From Pelotomaculum sp. (GTDB lineage: Bacteria > Bacillota > Desulfotomaculia > Desulfotomaculales > Pelotomaculaceae), in contig JAHDOA010000044.1 of NCBI GenBank assembly GCA_018435055.1, forward strand, positions 1 through 38,574: a stretch of 38,574 nucleotides of DNA, read 5' to 3'. How positions within the stretch are numbered: the stretch's first letter is position 1; the number at the start of each line of letters is the position of its first letter. The notes under the pieces were generated by a model. The model did not search any database and was not told the origin of the DNA. It saw nothing but the letters and a program-made list of their open reading frames with translations. The position numbers and the translations under genes were made by a program. Below are positions 30,203 through 38,455 of this stretch, one piece after another.

Positions 30203-32794
30203 TTACGGCCGGTCTTCAAAGATCAGGCTGCCGCCTGGCGGGTCCGCTTTTACCAGGATGCTGCCGCCGCGGGCTTTTTTCCCTTCCAGCAGGTGTACCG
30301 AAAGCGGGTTTTCCAGGCGCTTCTGGATAGCCCTCTTCAGAGGCCTGGCCCCGTAGACCGGATCAAATCCTTCTTCCGCAAGCAACGCTCTGGCTTCCTT
30401 TGCAACCTCCAGGTTGAGGCCGAGTTTTTCCAGGCGCTGTTTCAGCAGGGCCAATTGGATGTCTACAATCTGGGCGATTTCATCCCGGCCCAGGTTGTTG
30501 AAAATCACAATTTCGTCAACACGGTTGAGAAACTCGGGCCGGAAGCTGGCCCGCAGCTCATCCATCACACGGGACTCCAGCCCGGCGCGGTTATCTTCCC
30601 CGACCTCACGGAACCAGTGGCTGCCCAGGTTGGAAGTCATAATCACGACGGTATTGCGGAAATCCACGGTGCGGCCGTGCCCGTCCGTCAGCCGGCCGTC
30701 GTCCAGCAGCTGTAGCAGGATGTTGAACACATCCGGGTGCGCCTTCTCGATCTCGTCGAACAGAATTACCGCGTAGGGCCGGCGGCGTACAGCTTCGGTC
30801 AGCTGACCGCCCTCCTCGTAGCCGACATAGCCGGGAGGCGCCCCGACCAGCCGCGAGACTGTGTGTTTTTCCATATATTCGCTCATGTCGAAACGCAACA
30901 TGGCCCGCTCATCATTAAACAGAAAGTGCGCCAGCGCCCTGGCCAGCTCGGTTTTGCCGACGCCGGTGGGACCCAGGAAGATAAAAGAACCCATCGGCCT
31001 GTTCGGGTCGGACACCCCGGCCCGGGCCCGGCGGATGGCGTCGGAAACCGCCTGCACCGCCTTTTTCTGGCCGACAACCCGGTCCGTCAGCAGTTTTTCC
31101 ATCTGCAGCAGTTTCTGCACTTCCCCTTCCAGCATCCTGGATACGGGGACACCGGTCCACTTGGATACTACCTCCGCGATGTCTTCTTCGTCAACCTCCT
31201 CTTTCAGCATCCTGTGCGCCTTTTGCAGTTCCTCCAGCTTTGCGTTGTTTTGCTGCAGGCGTTTGTTTAAGTCCGGCAGTACGCCGTAACGCAGTTCGGC
31301 TACCCTGGCCAGGTCGGTGTCCCGCTCCGCCGTTTGCTCCAGCAGGCGGGTCTCTTCTATCCTCTCCTTGATTTCCCGGATGCTCTGGATTAGCTCTTTT
31401 TCTTTATGCCAGTGCTCTTTCAAGGTTTCCATACTTGACTTGAGCGCGGCCAGCTCTTCTTCCATTTTTTCCAGCCGCTCCCGGCTGGCCTGATCCTGCT
31501 CCCTGGCCAGCGCCTGCTTTTCAATTTCCAGCTGCCTGACCCGCCTGTCTATCTCATCTATTTCGGTCGGCATGCTGTCGATTTCTATGCGCAGGCGGGA
31601 CGCCGCCTCATCTATTAGATCAATAGCCTTGTCAGGCAGGAAGCGCTCGGAAATATAGCGGTGCGAAAGCATCGCCGCAGCCACCAGGGCGGTGTCTTTA
31701 ATCCGCACCCCGTGGTGCACTTCATATTTTTCTTTCAAGCCGCGCAGGATGGCTATGGTATCCTCTACGTTGGGTTCTCCCACGTAGACAGGCTGAAAAC
31801 GGCGTTCCAGAGCGGCGTCTTTTTCTATATGTTTGCGGTACTCGTCCAGGGTAGTCGCCCCCACGCAGCGCAGTTCACCCCGCGCCAGCGCCGGCTTGAG
31901 CATATTGGCCGCGTCAACGGCCCCTTCCGCCGCCCCGGCGCCCACCAGGGTATGCAGCTCATCAATAAAAAGGACAATTTCTCCCTGGGCTTCGTTGATT
32001 TCCTTTAATACTGCCTTCAGCCGGTCCTCAAATTCACCGCGATATTTTGAGCCCGCGACCATGGCCCCGATATCCAGGCTGAGCAGGCGCTTGTTTTTTA
32101 AGCTTTCGGGCACATCACCGCTCACTATGCGCTGGGCCAGCCCTTCAACGATAGCGGTCTTGCCCACGCCGGGCTCACCAATCAGAACAGGGTTGTTTTT
32201 GGTGCGTCTGGAGAGCACCTGGACCACCCTGCGGATCTCCTCGTCCCGGCCGATCACCGGGTCCATCTTGCCCTTGCGGGCCAGATCGGTCAGGTCTCTG
32301 GTATAGCGCGCCAGGGACTGGTACTTGTCTTCCGGGTTCTGATCCGTCACACGCTGGGCGCCGCGGATTTCCACCAGGATTTTATAAACGCGGTCCTGGG
32401 TAACCCCGCTGGCGCGCAGGATTTTCCCCGCTTCCCCTTCCCTGCTGGCAAGCATGCCCAGCAGGATGTGCTCGGTGCTCAAATATTCGTCCTTGAGCCT
32501 CTCCGCTTCTTTCCAGGCCAGGTCGACAATTTGGGAAAGCCCCTGGGAAACGTACATCCCGCCGGCGCCGCGCACTTTCGGCAGCCGGTCCACAGCGGAC
32601 TGAACCTGGTCCGTCAGTTTAGCTATGTCTATCTCAAGTTTTTTCAGGATCTGTCTGACCAGCCCCTCATCCTGCCGCAGCAGGCCCAGTAACAGGTGTT
32701 CGCTCTCCATTTGCTGGTTGCCGTATTCAGACATAAGTTTTTGCGCGTCCTCAAACGCTTCCTGGGTTTTCAGGGTCAGTTTATCCAGCCTCAT
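30203..32794 (-). CDS. clpB: ClpB, protein disaggregase
   Basis: This AAA+ disaggregase has 863 residues, normal for ClpB. Two Clp N repeats (1-145) precede the first AAA+ domain with Walker A GEPGVGKT (about 207) and Walker B FIDELH. The long coiled-coil M domain (about 405-525, [21 protein letters not shown]...) marks ClpB rather than ClpC or ClpA. The second AAA+ domain has GPTGVGKT (about 603) and [14 protein letters not shown]. There is no ClpP-binding loop of the ClpA/ClpX kind that I can see. It pulls proteins out of aggregates with DnaK and small heat-shock proteins; hsp20 lies just upstream in the same direction, separated by a terminator, so partial read-through would join both under the CtsR-controlled promoter. 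The ATG follows AGAGGAGTG. Confidence 0.96.
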   Translation of the reverse strand: MRLDKLTLKTQEAFEDAQKLMSEYGNQQMESEHLLLGLLRQDEGLVRQILKKLEIDIAKLTDQVQSAVDRLPKVRGAGGMYVSQGLSQIVDLAWKEAERLKDEYLSTEHILLGMLASREGEAGKILRASGVTQDRVYKILVEIRGAQRVTDQNPEDKYQSLARYTRDLTDLARKGKMDPVIGRDEEIRRVVQVLSRRTKNNPVLIGEPGVGKTAIVEGLAQRIVSGDVPESLKNKRLLSLDIGAMVAGSKYRGEFEDRLKAVLKEINEAQGEIVLFIDELHTLVGAGAAEGAVDAANMLKPALARGELRCVGATTLDEYRKHIEKDAALERRFQPVYVGEPNVEDTIAILRGLKEKYEVHHGVRIKDTALVAAAMLSHRYISERFLPDKAIDLIDEAASRLRIEIDSMPTEIDEIDRRVRQLEIEKQALAREQDQASRERLEKMEEELAALKSSMETLKEHWHKEKELIQSIREIKERIEETRLLEQTAERDTDLARVAELRYGVLPDLNKRLQQNNAKLEELQKAHRMLKEEVDEEDIAEVVSKWTGVPVSRMLEGEVQKLLQMEKLLTDRVVGQKKAVQAVSDAIRRARAGVSDPNRPMGSFIFLGPTGVGKTELARALAHFLFNDERAMLRFDMSEYMEKHTVSRLVGAPPGYVGYEEGGQLTEAVRRRPYAVILFDEIEKAHPDVFNILLQLLDDGRLTDGHGRTVDFRNTVVIMTSNLGSHWFREVGEDNRAGLESRVMDELRASFRPEFLNRVDEIVIFNNLGRDEIAQIVDIQLALLKQRLEKLGLNLEVAKEARALLAEEGFDPVYGARPLKRAIQKRLENPLSVHLLEGKKARGGSILVKADPPGGSLIFEDRP

Positions 32795-32819
32795 AAAATC
32801 ACTCCTCTCTATGCGTATC

Positions 32820-32850
32820 TACAGATCGGGTTAACCGGGCCGAATCTGTA
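32820..32850 (-). promoter_or_regulatory. Leader hairpin upstream of clpB
   Basis: TACAGAT and ATCTGTA pair at the outside of an imperfect stem with CGG/CCG inside. It lies between the hsp20 terminator and the clpB ribosome site and could affect clpB translation or message stability. Confidence 0.45.
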
Positions 32851-32877
32851 AAAACGAGGGAACTGCTCTTCCCTCGT
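32849..32877 (-). terminator. Rho-independent terminator of hsp20
   Basis: On minus, ACGAGGGAA pairs with TTCCCTCGT (6-nt loop) and is followed by TTTTTAC. It lies about 35 nt after the hsp20 stop codon and before clpB. Confidence 0.85.
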
Positions 32878-32910
32878 TATGAAAAAGAATATATCGCCGG
32901 GGCATCTAAA

Positions 32911-33354
32911 TTATTCAACCTTAATATTGATTTCTTCCCTTGGTACAACTTTCTCCTTGGGCAACGTTATTTCAAGGACACCTTCCTGGTAACTGGCCCT
33001 GGCCTCAGCTTGTTTTACCGGCATGTCAACCGTGAAAGACCTGCTGAACGAGCCATAGCTGCGTTCGGTCCTTACATAATTCGCCCCTTCTTCTTTTTCT
33101 TCCTTGCTGCGTTCAGCCTGAATGGTCAGTATGTTTTCATTAAAATTAATTTTTATATCTTCTTTTTTCAACCCGGGCAGTTCAGCCTTAATCAGGACAG
33201 AATCCGGAGTCTCCTTTATATCCACGGGAAATGCAATCTGATTGGCGGCGCCCTCCGGCATCCTCAAATAGCTTATGTTATCGTCAAAAAGCTTCGCTAT
33301 TGCTCCCTGCAGGCCCGCCAGTTCACGAAACGGATCCCACCTTACTAACGCCAT
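32911..33354 (-). CDS. hsp20: Hsp20 / alpha-crystallin small heat-shock protein
   Basis: This small heat-shock protein has 147 residues. MALVRWDPFRELAGLQGAI is the typical start. The alpha-crystallin domain runs from about 42 to 135: FPVDIKETPDSVLIKAELPGLKKEDIKI, then YGSFSRSFTVDMPV and the GVLEITLPK motif. The I-x-I-type tail is EINIKVE. It binds unfolding proteins without ATP and hands them to DnaK/ClpB. Its regulation is readable: a perfect-consensus SigA promoter (33442-33470) with a CtsR operator at the start site. The ATG is preceded by GGAGGTG. Confidence 0.95.
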   Translation of the reverse strand: MALVRWDPFRELAGLQGAIAKLFDDNISYLRMPEGAANQIAFPVDIKETPDSVLIKAELPGLKKEDIKINFNENILTIQAERSKEEKEEGANYVRTERSYGSFSRSFTVDMPVKQAEARASYQEGVLEITLPKEKVVPREEINIKVE

Positions 33355-33415
33355 TTAAAGAACACCTCCACATAGTAATAGTTATTAAGTAATGCCCCGG
33401 CGGTATTTAACTGTC

Positions 33416-33432
33416 TTTGACCTTATTTGACC
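33416..33432 (-). promoter_or_regulatory. CtsR operator of hsp20
   Basis: On minus GGTCAAA-TAA-GGTCAAA fits the CtsR heptad repeat RGTCAAA-NAN-RGTCAAA exactly. It covers the expected transcription start, 10 nt downstream of the -10 box, where a repressor would block initiation. Confidence 0.88.
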
Positions 33433-33441
33433 TTTAACATA

Positions 33442-33470
33442 ATTATAAAATAAGGTTTTATTACTGTCAA
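33442..33470 (-). promoter_or_regulatory. Consensus SigA promoter of hsp20
   Basis: TTGACA (33470-33465), 17-nt spacer and TATAAT (33447-33442): a perfect vegetative promoter, kept silent by the adjacent CtsR operator. Confidence 0.92.
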
Positions 33471-33566
33471 TATCGTGCTAATTTCTTTAAGAAAATATTA
33501 ACCTTTATTTAATATTTTCCCCAAATTGCCCCGCCCTCAGTCCGGACTTGCTGAAATTTTCAGGAA

Positions 33567-33592
33567 ATATCCGGCGCGTACAAGCATACACT
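33567..33592 (+). promoter_or_regulatory. Candidate SigE (mother-cell) promoter
   Basis: ATA (33567-33569), a 15-nt spacer and CATACACT (33585-33592) match the SigE consensus ATA-N15/16-CATACANT. It lies 33 nt upstream of the membrane protein gene at 33625. Confidence 0.6.
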
Positions 33593-33624
33593 TTAGTAAA
33601 ATTAGAAAGGGGGGAAAGTAAATT

Positions 33625-34041
33625 ATGAAGGTTTTTAATGCTGTCGCAGCCGGGCTGCTCACCGGCCTTCTCTTATATTTTCTGGCATCGCTGGCCATAG
33701 CGAAGGCCGCTTTTTATGTTTTTGTGATCGGTACGCTGCTGTTTGCCTATCTCCTTTACCGCAATTCCCGGTCAATCGGCGTCATCTGGAGCAAGGCCTG
33801 CCTGGTCGCCGCCGTCGAATGTCTGGTTATACCCGTGGCGTCCTGGGTCCTGCCGCTTTTTTATGGTCAGCAGGCCGTTATGACTGCTCAACAGGGCGCC
33901 CGGGCTGTCGGCGCATCTTTTGGCGCCGCGCTGGGCGGCGGTCTGGTAAGCCTGTTGACAGGCTATACCGGGATTTTGATTGGTATATTTCTCCTGGCCA
34001 TTGCTTATATTTCTGTCAAACCCGCCCGAAGAAGGTGTTAG
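33625..34041 (+). CDS. Four-pass membrane protein, probably sporulation-expressed
   Basis: This protein has 138 residues with about four hydrophobic segments: 5-24 (NAVAAGLLTGLLLYFLASLA), 27-46 (KAAFYVFVIGTLLFAYLLY), 58-80 and 103-132 (a Gly/Ala-rich stretch LGGGLVSLLTGYTGILIGIFLLAIAY). It ends in a basic KPARRRC tail on the cytoplasmic side. I do not recognise the family. The SigE-like promoter just upstream and the coat genes downstream suggest mother-cell expression during sporulation. ATG preceded by AAAGGGGGG. A terminator follows, so it is monocistronic. Confidence 0.7.
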   Translation: MKVFNAVAAGLLTGLLLYFLASLAIAKAAFYVFVIGTLLFAYLLYRNSRSIGVIWSKACLVAAVECLVIPVASWVLPLFYGQQAVMTAQQGARAVGASFGAALGGGLVSLLTGYTGILIGIFLLAIAYISVKPARRRC

Positions 34042-34078
34042 GCGAAATTTCTTATGACATTGATAAATTTATTGTGTT

Positions 34079-34108
34079 AACCCGGGATACTAATATGCCG
34101 GGTTTTTT
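34079..34108 (+). terminator. Terminator of the 33625 gene
   Basis: AACCCGG pairs with CCGGGTT around a 12-nt loop and runs into TTTTTTACG. It starts about 38 nt after the stop codon. Confidence 0.85.
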
Positions 34109-34210
34109 ACGTTTTTTTTGCATTATTTTTATTTCCATGAGCAAACTATTAAAGAAATTCCAACCAGCTACCAGGGGCTTTTATCCAAACAATAAAAGGG
34201 GGTGATTTTA

Positions 34211-34420
34211 TTGACGCAATTAACCGATATGGAGCTTTTTCAGCTGGGAGAACAGCTAAGGACCGAGGCCCTGGCAATTAGCAAGAATATGACGTATGCC
34301 CAGGAAACGACCGATCCGAAACTTCAGCAATTGTATACAAAGGTTGCTGACAGGCACAGGGGGCATTATGAAATCTTGATGAGGAACGCGCAAAATTTTG
34401 CCCAGCAAAGGCAATTCTAG
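34211..34420 (+). CDS. Small coat-associated protein (CotF-like helical)
   Basis: This helical protein has 69 residues: MTQLTDMELFQLGEQLRTEA, then AISKNMTYAQETTDPKLQQLYTKVADRHRGHYEILMRNAQ. The two long helices with LxxLY and HRGHYE resemble half of a CotF/ferritin-like coat domain. It directly precedes the CotF-like gene (11-nt gap), so the two are one operon and may act together in the spore coat. I chose TTG 34211 because GGGGGTGA lies five bases upstream; a GTG at 34202 is part of that site. Named by pattern and context only. Confidence 0.65.
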   Translation: MTQLTDMELFQLGEQLRTEALAISKNMTYAQETTDPKLQQLYTKVADRHRGHYEILMRNAQNFAQQRQF

Positions 34421-34431
34421 GAGGTGTAAAT

Positions 34432-34848
34432 ATGCTTGATGATAAGGACCGTTTAACTGATGTCCTGATTACAGAGAAATATATAGCCGGCGGTTATAAC
34501 CATGCGTCGCTGGAGTCGGCCAACAGCCAGCTCCTGGATGCCTTTACCGGTATTTTAAGAGATGTGCACCAGATCCAGCACGAAATTTTCCTGGAAATGA
34601 ATAACCGCGGCTGGTATCAGCCCAAAACAGCAAATATGAACGAACTCAACCAGAATATTAACAAGTGGAACCAGGAGCTGCAAAAAGCGCAGAACACGGT
34701 TGCCAGACGCGCCATGCCTCCGCAACAGGCTTTCCAGGGGAATATACCCCAGTATAATTACCAGACCGGTATGACCATGCCCCAACAAATGGGTATGCCC
34801 CCGGCACAGACCACCATGTACCGGCCGCCGCAAAGCCCTGTGATCTAA
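34432..34848 (+). CDS. Spore coat protein, CotF family
   Basis: This protein has 138 residues. Residues about 5-65 are the CotF domain: LTDVLITEKYIAGGYNHASLESANSQLLDAFTGILRDVHQIQHEIFLEMNNRGWYQP, with the conserved ITEKY, ESAN and RGWY. The second half is a Gln/Pro/Met-rich tail (NYQTGMTMPQQMGMPPAQ) typical of coat proteins, where Gln and Tyr can be cross-linked. It supports an endospore-forming host. ATG preceded by AGGAGGTG. A strong terminator follows. Confidence 0.9.
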   Translation: MLDDKDRLTDVLITEKYIAGGYNHASLESANSQLLDAFTGILRDVHQIQHEIFLEMNNRGWYQPKTANMNELNQNINKWNQELQKAQNTVARRAMPPQQAFQGNIPQYNYQTGMTMPQQMGMPPAQTTMYRPPQSPVI

Positions 34849-34855
34849 GCTTAAA

Positions 34856-34880
34856 CGGCGCCAGTTTACACCTGGCGCCG
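34856..34880 (+). terminator. Terminator of the coat operon
   Basis: CGGCGCCAG pairs with CTGGCGCCG around a short loop, followed by CTCAGGTTTTACTTTT. Confidence 0.8.
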
Positions 34881-34893
34881 CTCAGGTTTTACT

Positions 34894-34947
34894 TTTCCGC
34901 CGGGTAGTCCCCTTCCTGAGCGTTAGCGAAGGGAGGGGTAGTTCACC
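34894..34947. repeat. CCTTCCTGAGCGTTAGCG dispersed repeat, copy B
   Basis: A near-identical copy of 28426-28478 (CCGCCGGGTAGTCCCC start and GGGGTAGTTCACCC end), lying between the coat operon and acsA. The rest of the gap to 35220 is A/T-rich and probably contains the acsA promoter, but I see no clear -35/-10 pair. Confidence 0.75.
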
Positions 34948-35220
34948 CGCAGGCAATTTCAATACTAGCCCGGTTATTTTTGACACCGCCGGCCTATTAT
35001 CCCAGCAAACCGGTTTACCCTGAAATACAACCATCCGCCCCGTTTCCCCGCCAAACATTACCATGGATAAAAACCATTCAACCCGCATTTTTAGCCTTTA
35101 AACTCAAAATTCTTAATTTTTGCAAAAATATAATATATTATAAGTGCATTGTTTATTATAGATAGTTAATTGTTTAATGTAAAATTTTTGTACTATTTAA
35201 TTCAGGCGGAGGGGTAGTAA

Positions 35221-37197
35221 ATGCCGAAAAAAGGAACTGGCAGCATGCAATCTTCACTGAGCGAGAAAAGAGTATTCAGTCCGGCGCCTGATTTTGCCGA
35301 AAAAGCGCTAATCGGCAGTATGGCGGAGCGCGACAAAATGTGGCGCAGGTCCATTGAAAAACCGGACGAATTCTGGGCTGAAATGGCAGAACATATTGAC
35401 TGGTTCAAAAAGTGGGATAAGGTTGAAGAATATGATTTTGGAGATAATTTCTTTATCAGATATTTTGACGGCGGCAAATTAAACGCCTCATACAACTGCC
35501 TGGACCGCCATTTAAAAAGCTGGCGCCGGAACAAAGCCGCCCTGATCTGGCAGGGGGAGCCGCAGGAAGAAAGCCGGACATACACCTATCTCCAGCTGCA
35601 CCGCGAGGTCTGCAAATTTGCCAATGTTTTAAAAAGCCTGGGGGTAAAGAAAGGGGACCGCGTCAGTGTATACCTGCCGATGATCCCCGAACTTGTGATT
35701 ACCCTGCTGGCCTGCGCCAGGATTGGGGCGATCCACAGCGTGGTCTTCGGCGGCTTCAGCGCGGAAGCGCTGCGCGACCGGATCCTGGACGCGGGTTCAG
35801 AAATCCTGGTTACCAATAATTATGGGTACAGGTCCGGCAAATCGCTGCCGGCGAAAAAAATTGCGGATGAAGCGCTGCGTGACTGCCCGGGAATTAAGAA
35901 ATGCATTGTAGTCAGGCGGCTAGAGCAGGATTGCGAGATGAAAGAAGGCCGCGATCTCTGGTATCACGACCTGATGAAAATCGCCCCAATAGACTGCGCG
36001 CCGGAGCAGATGGAGGCGGAAGACCCGCTTTTCATACTTTACACCAGCGGCAGCACCGGCAAACCCAAAGGCGTGCTGCACACCACCGGCGGCTACCTGG
36101 TATTTGCCAACACAACCTTCAGGTATATTTTCGACTACCGTGATGAGGATGTATTCTGGTGCACGGCTGATATCGGCTGGGTTACCGGACACAGCTACAT
36201 AGTCTACGGTCCTCTTTCGGCAGGCGCGACTTCATTGATGTTTGAAGGCACGCCTAATTATCCCGAACCGGACAGGTTCTGGGAAGTCATAGAAAAATAC
36301 CGGGTCAATATCTTTTACACCGCGCCCACGGCCATACGCTCCATGATGAGAGACGGCGACCATTGGCCGCTTGGCAGGGATCTCAGCAGCCTGCGCCTGC
36401 TTGGCTCTGTCGGCGAACCGATTAATCCCGAGGCCTGGATGTGGTTCTACAAGGTAATCGGCAAGGAAAAATGCCCTATTGTCGATACCTGGTGGCAGAC
36501 GGAGACAGGCGGCGTCTTGATATCCCCCCTGCCCGGCTGTGTTCCGCTGAAGCCCGGCGCGGCCACACTGCCGTTTTTCGGTGTGGACGCGAAGGTTATT
36601 CGCCACGACGGCTCTGAGGCCGGCGTCAATGAGGGCGGATACCTGGTCATAACGAGGCCCTGGCCCGGCATCATGCGCGGCGTCTACGGCGAACCCCAAA
36701 AATTTAGGAACACCTATTTTACCCAATACCAGGGCTGCTATTTCACGGCTGACGGCGCCCGCAGGGACGAGGACGGTTATTTCTGGCTGACGGGCCGCGT
36801 AGACGACGTGATCAACATTTCCGGGCACCGGCTGGGCACAGCCGAGGTGGAAAGCTCGCTGGTAGCGCACCCCAAAGTGGCTGAAGCGGCAGTAGTAGGC
36901 TACCCGCACGATATCAAAGGTGAAGGTATTTACGCCTATGTCACGTTAATAGAAGGATTTATCGCCACAGAAGACTTGCGGAAAGAGCTTGTCACCATCG
37001 TGCGCAAGGAGATCGGCCCGATTGCTTCGCCGGATATCATACATTTCACTCATTCTCTGCCGAAAACCAGGAGCGGCAAGATCCTCAGGCGGATCCTGAG
37101 GAAAATCGCGGCCGGGGAGATTGATCAACTTGGCGACATCTCCACACTGGCGGACCCGGCAATAGTAGAGTCACTGATCACCGATAAACCTTGTTAA
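35221..37197 (+). CDS. acsA: Acetyl-CoA synthetase (AMP-forming)
   Basis: This enzyme has 658 residues, full length for AcsA. It converts acetate, ATP and CoA to acetyl-CoA, AMP and pyrophosphate in the cytoplasm. Motifs: the N-terminal ACAS domain ([18 protein letters not shown], 51-68), the adenylation P-loop [10 protein letters not shown] (275-284), the acetate pocket and AMP-binding motif [10 protein letters not shown] (about 422-431), the hinge region [20 protein letters not shown] (about 518-537), and the C-terminal SGKILRR with the Lys that is regulated by acetylation. All are intact. WWQTE marks acetyl- rather than long-chain-specific enzymes, but propionate may also be used. In a syntrophic or sulfate-reducing host it would serve acetate assimilation. 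ATG preceded by GGAGGGG. No partner gene is adjacent. Confidence 0.95.
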   Translation: MPKKGTGSMQSSLSEKRVFSPAPDFAEKALIGSMAERDKMWRRSIEKPDEFWAEMAEHIDWFKKWDKVEEYDFGDNFFIRYFDGGKLNASYNCLDRHLKSWRRNKAALIWQGEPQEESRTYTYLQLHREVCKFANVLKSLGVKKGDRVSVYLPMIPELVITLLACARIGAIHSVVFGGFSAEALRDRILDAGSEILVTNNYGYRSGKSLPAKKIADEALRDCPGIKKCIVVRRLEQDCEMKEGRDLWYHDLMKIAPIDCAPEQMEAEDPLFILYTSGSTGKPKGVLHTTGGYLVFANTTFRYIFDYRDEDVFWCTADIGWVTGHSYIVYGPLSAGATSLMFEGTPNYPEPDRFWEVIEKYRVNIFYTAPTAIRSMMRDGDHWPLGRDLSSLRLLGSVGEPINPEAWMWFYKVIGKEKCPIVDTWWQTETGGVLISPLPGCVPLKPGAATLPFFGVDAKVIRHDGSEAGVNEGGYLVITRPWPGIMRGVYGEPQKFRNTYFTQYQGCYFTADGARRDEDGYFWLTGRVDDVINISGHRLGTAEVESSLVAHPKVAEAAVVGYPHDIKGEGIYAYVTLIEGFIATEDLRKELVTIVRKEIGPIASPDIIHFTHSLPKTRSGKILRRILRKIAAGEIDQLGDISTLADPAIVESLITDKPC

Positions 37198-37288
37198 AAT
37201 AAAATCCTTTTTACCTGCCAACAGTATTTATTATACTAACTCTGATCGGGAATAAATAGTTATCTGCAACACCAGCCATAAGAAAATA

Positions 37289-37312
37289 AACCCCCTGCTT
37301 GTCCAGGGGGTT
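37289..37312. terminator. Bidirectional terminator between acsA and nifU-like gene 1
   Basis: AACCCCCTG pairs with CAGGGGGTT around CTTGTC. T-rich sequence follows on minus (TTTATTTTC); on plus the run is TTGTTG. It serves the convergent acsA and NifU-domain genes and ends 7 nt from the latter's stop codon. Confidence 0.85.
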
Positions 37313-37318
37313 GTTGCA

Positions 37319-37540
37319 TTAAACTGATATTACTTCTTTAACTTCCGGTACTTCCTGCTTGAGCACCCGCTCAATACCCTGCTTGAGGGTTATTTTAGCG
37401 CCGGGTCAACCACTGCAGGCGCCTTTCAGGCGAACTTTAACCAAACCGTTTTCGCCAACATCGACAAGCTGTACATCGCCACCGTCTCTTTGAAGAAAAG
37501 GACGCACTTTTCCAAGGGCCGCCTCAACTTTTTCTTTCAC
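37319..37540 (-). CDS. NifU-domain protein with in-frame TGA at the second CxxC position: candidate selenoprotein
   Basis: It starts at GTG 37540 (GGGAGGT upstream) and ends at TAA 37321-37319: 73 residues, exactly as long as the intact tandem paralogue at 37803 and about 85% identical by eye. The product is a stand-alone NifU C-terminal (Nfu) domain that binds or carries an iron-sulfur cluster through CxxC. Here the motif reads C42-S-G-TGA45-P-G, where the paralogue has CSGCPG. The frame is otherwise intact, with many silent differences from the paralogue, so selection seems to have kept the protein. A SECIS-like hairpin begins 15 nt after the TGA and is absent from the paralogue. Either the TGA is read as selenocysteine or it is a recent nonsense change that leaves a 44-residue peptide. 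Standard gene finders would miss or split it. Confidence 0.7.
37365..37390 (-). promoter_or_regulatory. SECIS-like hairpin downstream of the in-frame TGA
   Basis: On minus, CC-CTCAA and TTGAG-C-GG pair (one bulged C) around the 8-base loop GCAGGGTA, which opens 23 nt after the TGA and begins with G. Bacterial SECIS elements have this distance (about 16-37 nt) and a G at the start of the loop. An alternative ACCCT/AGGGT fold with a CAAGC loop competes. No pairing of this kind exists at the same place in the Cys paralogue. Confidence 0.5.
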
Positions 37541-37738
37541 CGGTATTTGACCTCCCTTCAGCTATAATTATTATGACTACTCATAACCGTAAGTATGTGT
37601 CTAAAGCTTTACAGTTTAAACCTATTTTACCTGTTATAAAACGCTATTACAACAATATATCTTATAATTAAAGGCTAAATTATAAAATAGTTTTATAACA
37701 CAACCATATATGATCTAGTTAACGCACATAAAAAATAC

Positions 37739-37775
37739 AGCCCTCCACCTCTCAGCCTATGAGAAGTGAAGGGCT
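37739..37775. terminator. Terminator of the second NifU-domain gene
   Basis: AGCCCT...AGGGCT closes a long imperfect stem. On minus it is followed by GTATTTTTTATG and on plus by TTTTTGC. It starts about 27 nt after the 37803 gene, so the two NifU genes are separate transcripts. The 37541-37738 gap is A/T-rich and holds no gene. Confidence 0.85.
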
Positions 37776-37802
37776 TTTTGCTACTAAATTACTTTGGGAA
37801 AG

Positions 37803-38024
37803 CTAAACAGAAATTACCTCCTTAACTTCCGGGATCTCCTGTTTGAGCATTCTCTCGACGCCTTGTTTTAAAGTAATCTTCGCGCCCGGGCACCCGCTGC
37901 AAGCGCCTTTCAAGCGTACTTTAACCAATCCGCTGTCACTGACATCAACCAACTCAACATCGCCGCCGTCTCGCTGGAGAAATGGTCTTATCTTGCCCAG
38001 TACTTCCTCGACCTTTTCCTTCAT
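37803..38024 (-). CDS. NifU C-terminal (Nfu) domain protein, Cys form
   Basis: This small protein has 73 residues and consists only of the Nfu domain: [20 protein letters not shown], then [34 protein letters not shown]. The CSGCPGAK motif (Cys42, Cys45) holds a [4Fe-4S] cluster at a dimer interface in related proteins and passes it to apo-enzymes. Short Nfu proteins of this type are common in anaerobic Firmicutes. ATG preceded by GAGAGGAGC. It is the intact counterpart of the TGA-containing copy 260 nt downstream. Confidence 0.95.
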   Translation of the reverse strand: MKEKVEEVLGKIRPFLQRDGGDVELVDVSDSGLVKVRLKGACSGCPGAKITLKQGVERMLKQEIPEVKEVISV

Positions 38025-38268
38025 GGTTTATAGCTCCTCTCAATACACTTTAGAAACATTAGATTTACTGCCAGAGTTAAATTTATTCTAGCTATTTTTC
38101 CCGTCATGCACAAGAGTATTTCAGCTTAATATCCGGATTGCTTATTGAATATTTTTATACTAAACCAGCCCCTAAAAAGTATATTATATAGCTGTTTAAC
38201 AGTGTTACCATAAAGGTCAGCTGTTAAACACCTGCCGCCCAGGGAATCCACAGGCCAGTCTATTCATA

Positions 38269-38298
38269 TTGACTTGGGCGCACCCTTTCTGTTAAAAT
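38269..38298 (+). promoter_or_regulatory. Promoter of tRNA-Leu
   Basis: TTGACT (38269-38274), an 18-nt spacer and TAAAAT (38293-38298), 21 nt before the tRNA. In 38025-38268 I see only an imperfect pair of TGTTTAAC / GTTAAACA inverted elements (38193-38230) and no gene. Confidence 0.7.
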
Positions 38299-38319
38299 GA
38301 AACTTGTTATATTGGCCAT

Positions 38320-38405
38320 GCCGATGTGGCGGAATTGGCAGACGCGGCGGTCTCAAAAACCGTTGGATAACCTCCATGCCGGTTCGACTCCGGCCATCGG
38401 CACCA
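38320..38405 (+). tRNA. tRNA-Leu (anticodon CAA)
   Basis: This class II tRNA has 86 nt including an encoded CCA. The acceptor stem GCCGATG pairs with CATCGGC; the D-arm has GGCGGAATTGGCAGACGC; the anticodon loop CTCAAAA gives CAA, reading UUG; a long variable arm (TGGATAACCTCCA) marks Leu; the T-arm is GCCGGTTCGACTCCGGC. Confidence 0.97.
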
Positions 38406-38420
38406 GAAGTTAATGCTCTT

Positions 38421-38455
38421 AAAGCCGCGATACAAGCGGATTTGAGGGCTTTTTC
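38421..38455 (+). terminator. Terminator of tRNA-Leu
   Basis: AAAGCC pairs with GGCTTT, with a CCGC/GCGG stem competing or stacking inside, followed by TTTTCTTTTG. It is 16 nt past the tRNA end. The remaining sequence to 38574 shows no gene. Confidence 0.65.

Noticed and set aside
36232-36909. Minus-strand frame of 225 residues
   Set aside because: It is antisense to acsA motifs, with low-complexity composition typical of a shadow.
37365-37390. Treating the NifU TGA purely as a nonsense mutation
   Set aside because: This was not fully rejected, but not preferred: TGA (not TAA/TAG) at a Cys codon, an intact frame beyond it, a nearby Cys paralogue and a copy-specific hairpin together favour recoding.
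38320-38405. tRNA-Leu as attachment site of the island
   Set aside because: It is 21 kb away from the island, and I found no tRNA fragment near either island end.
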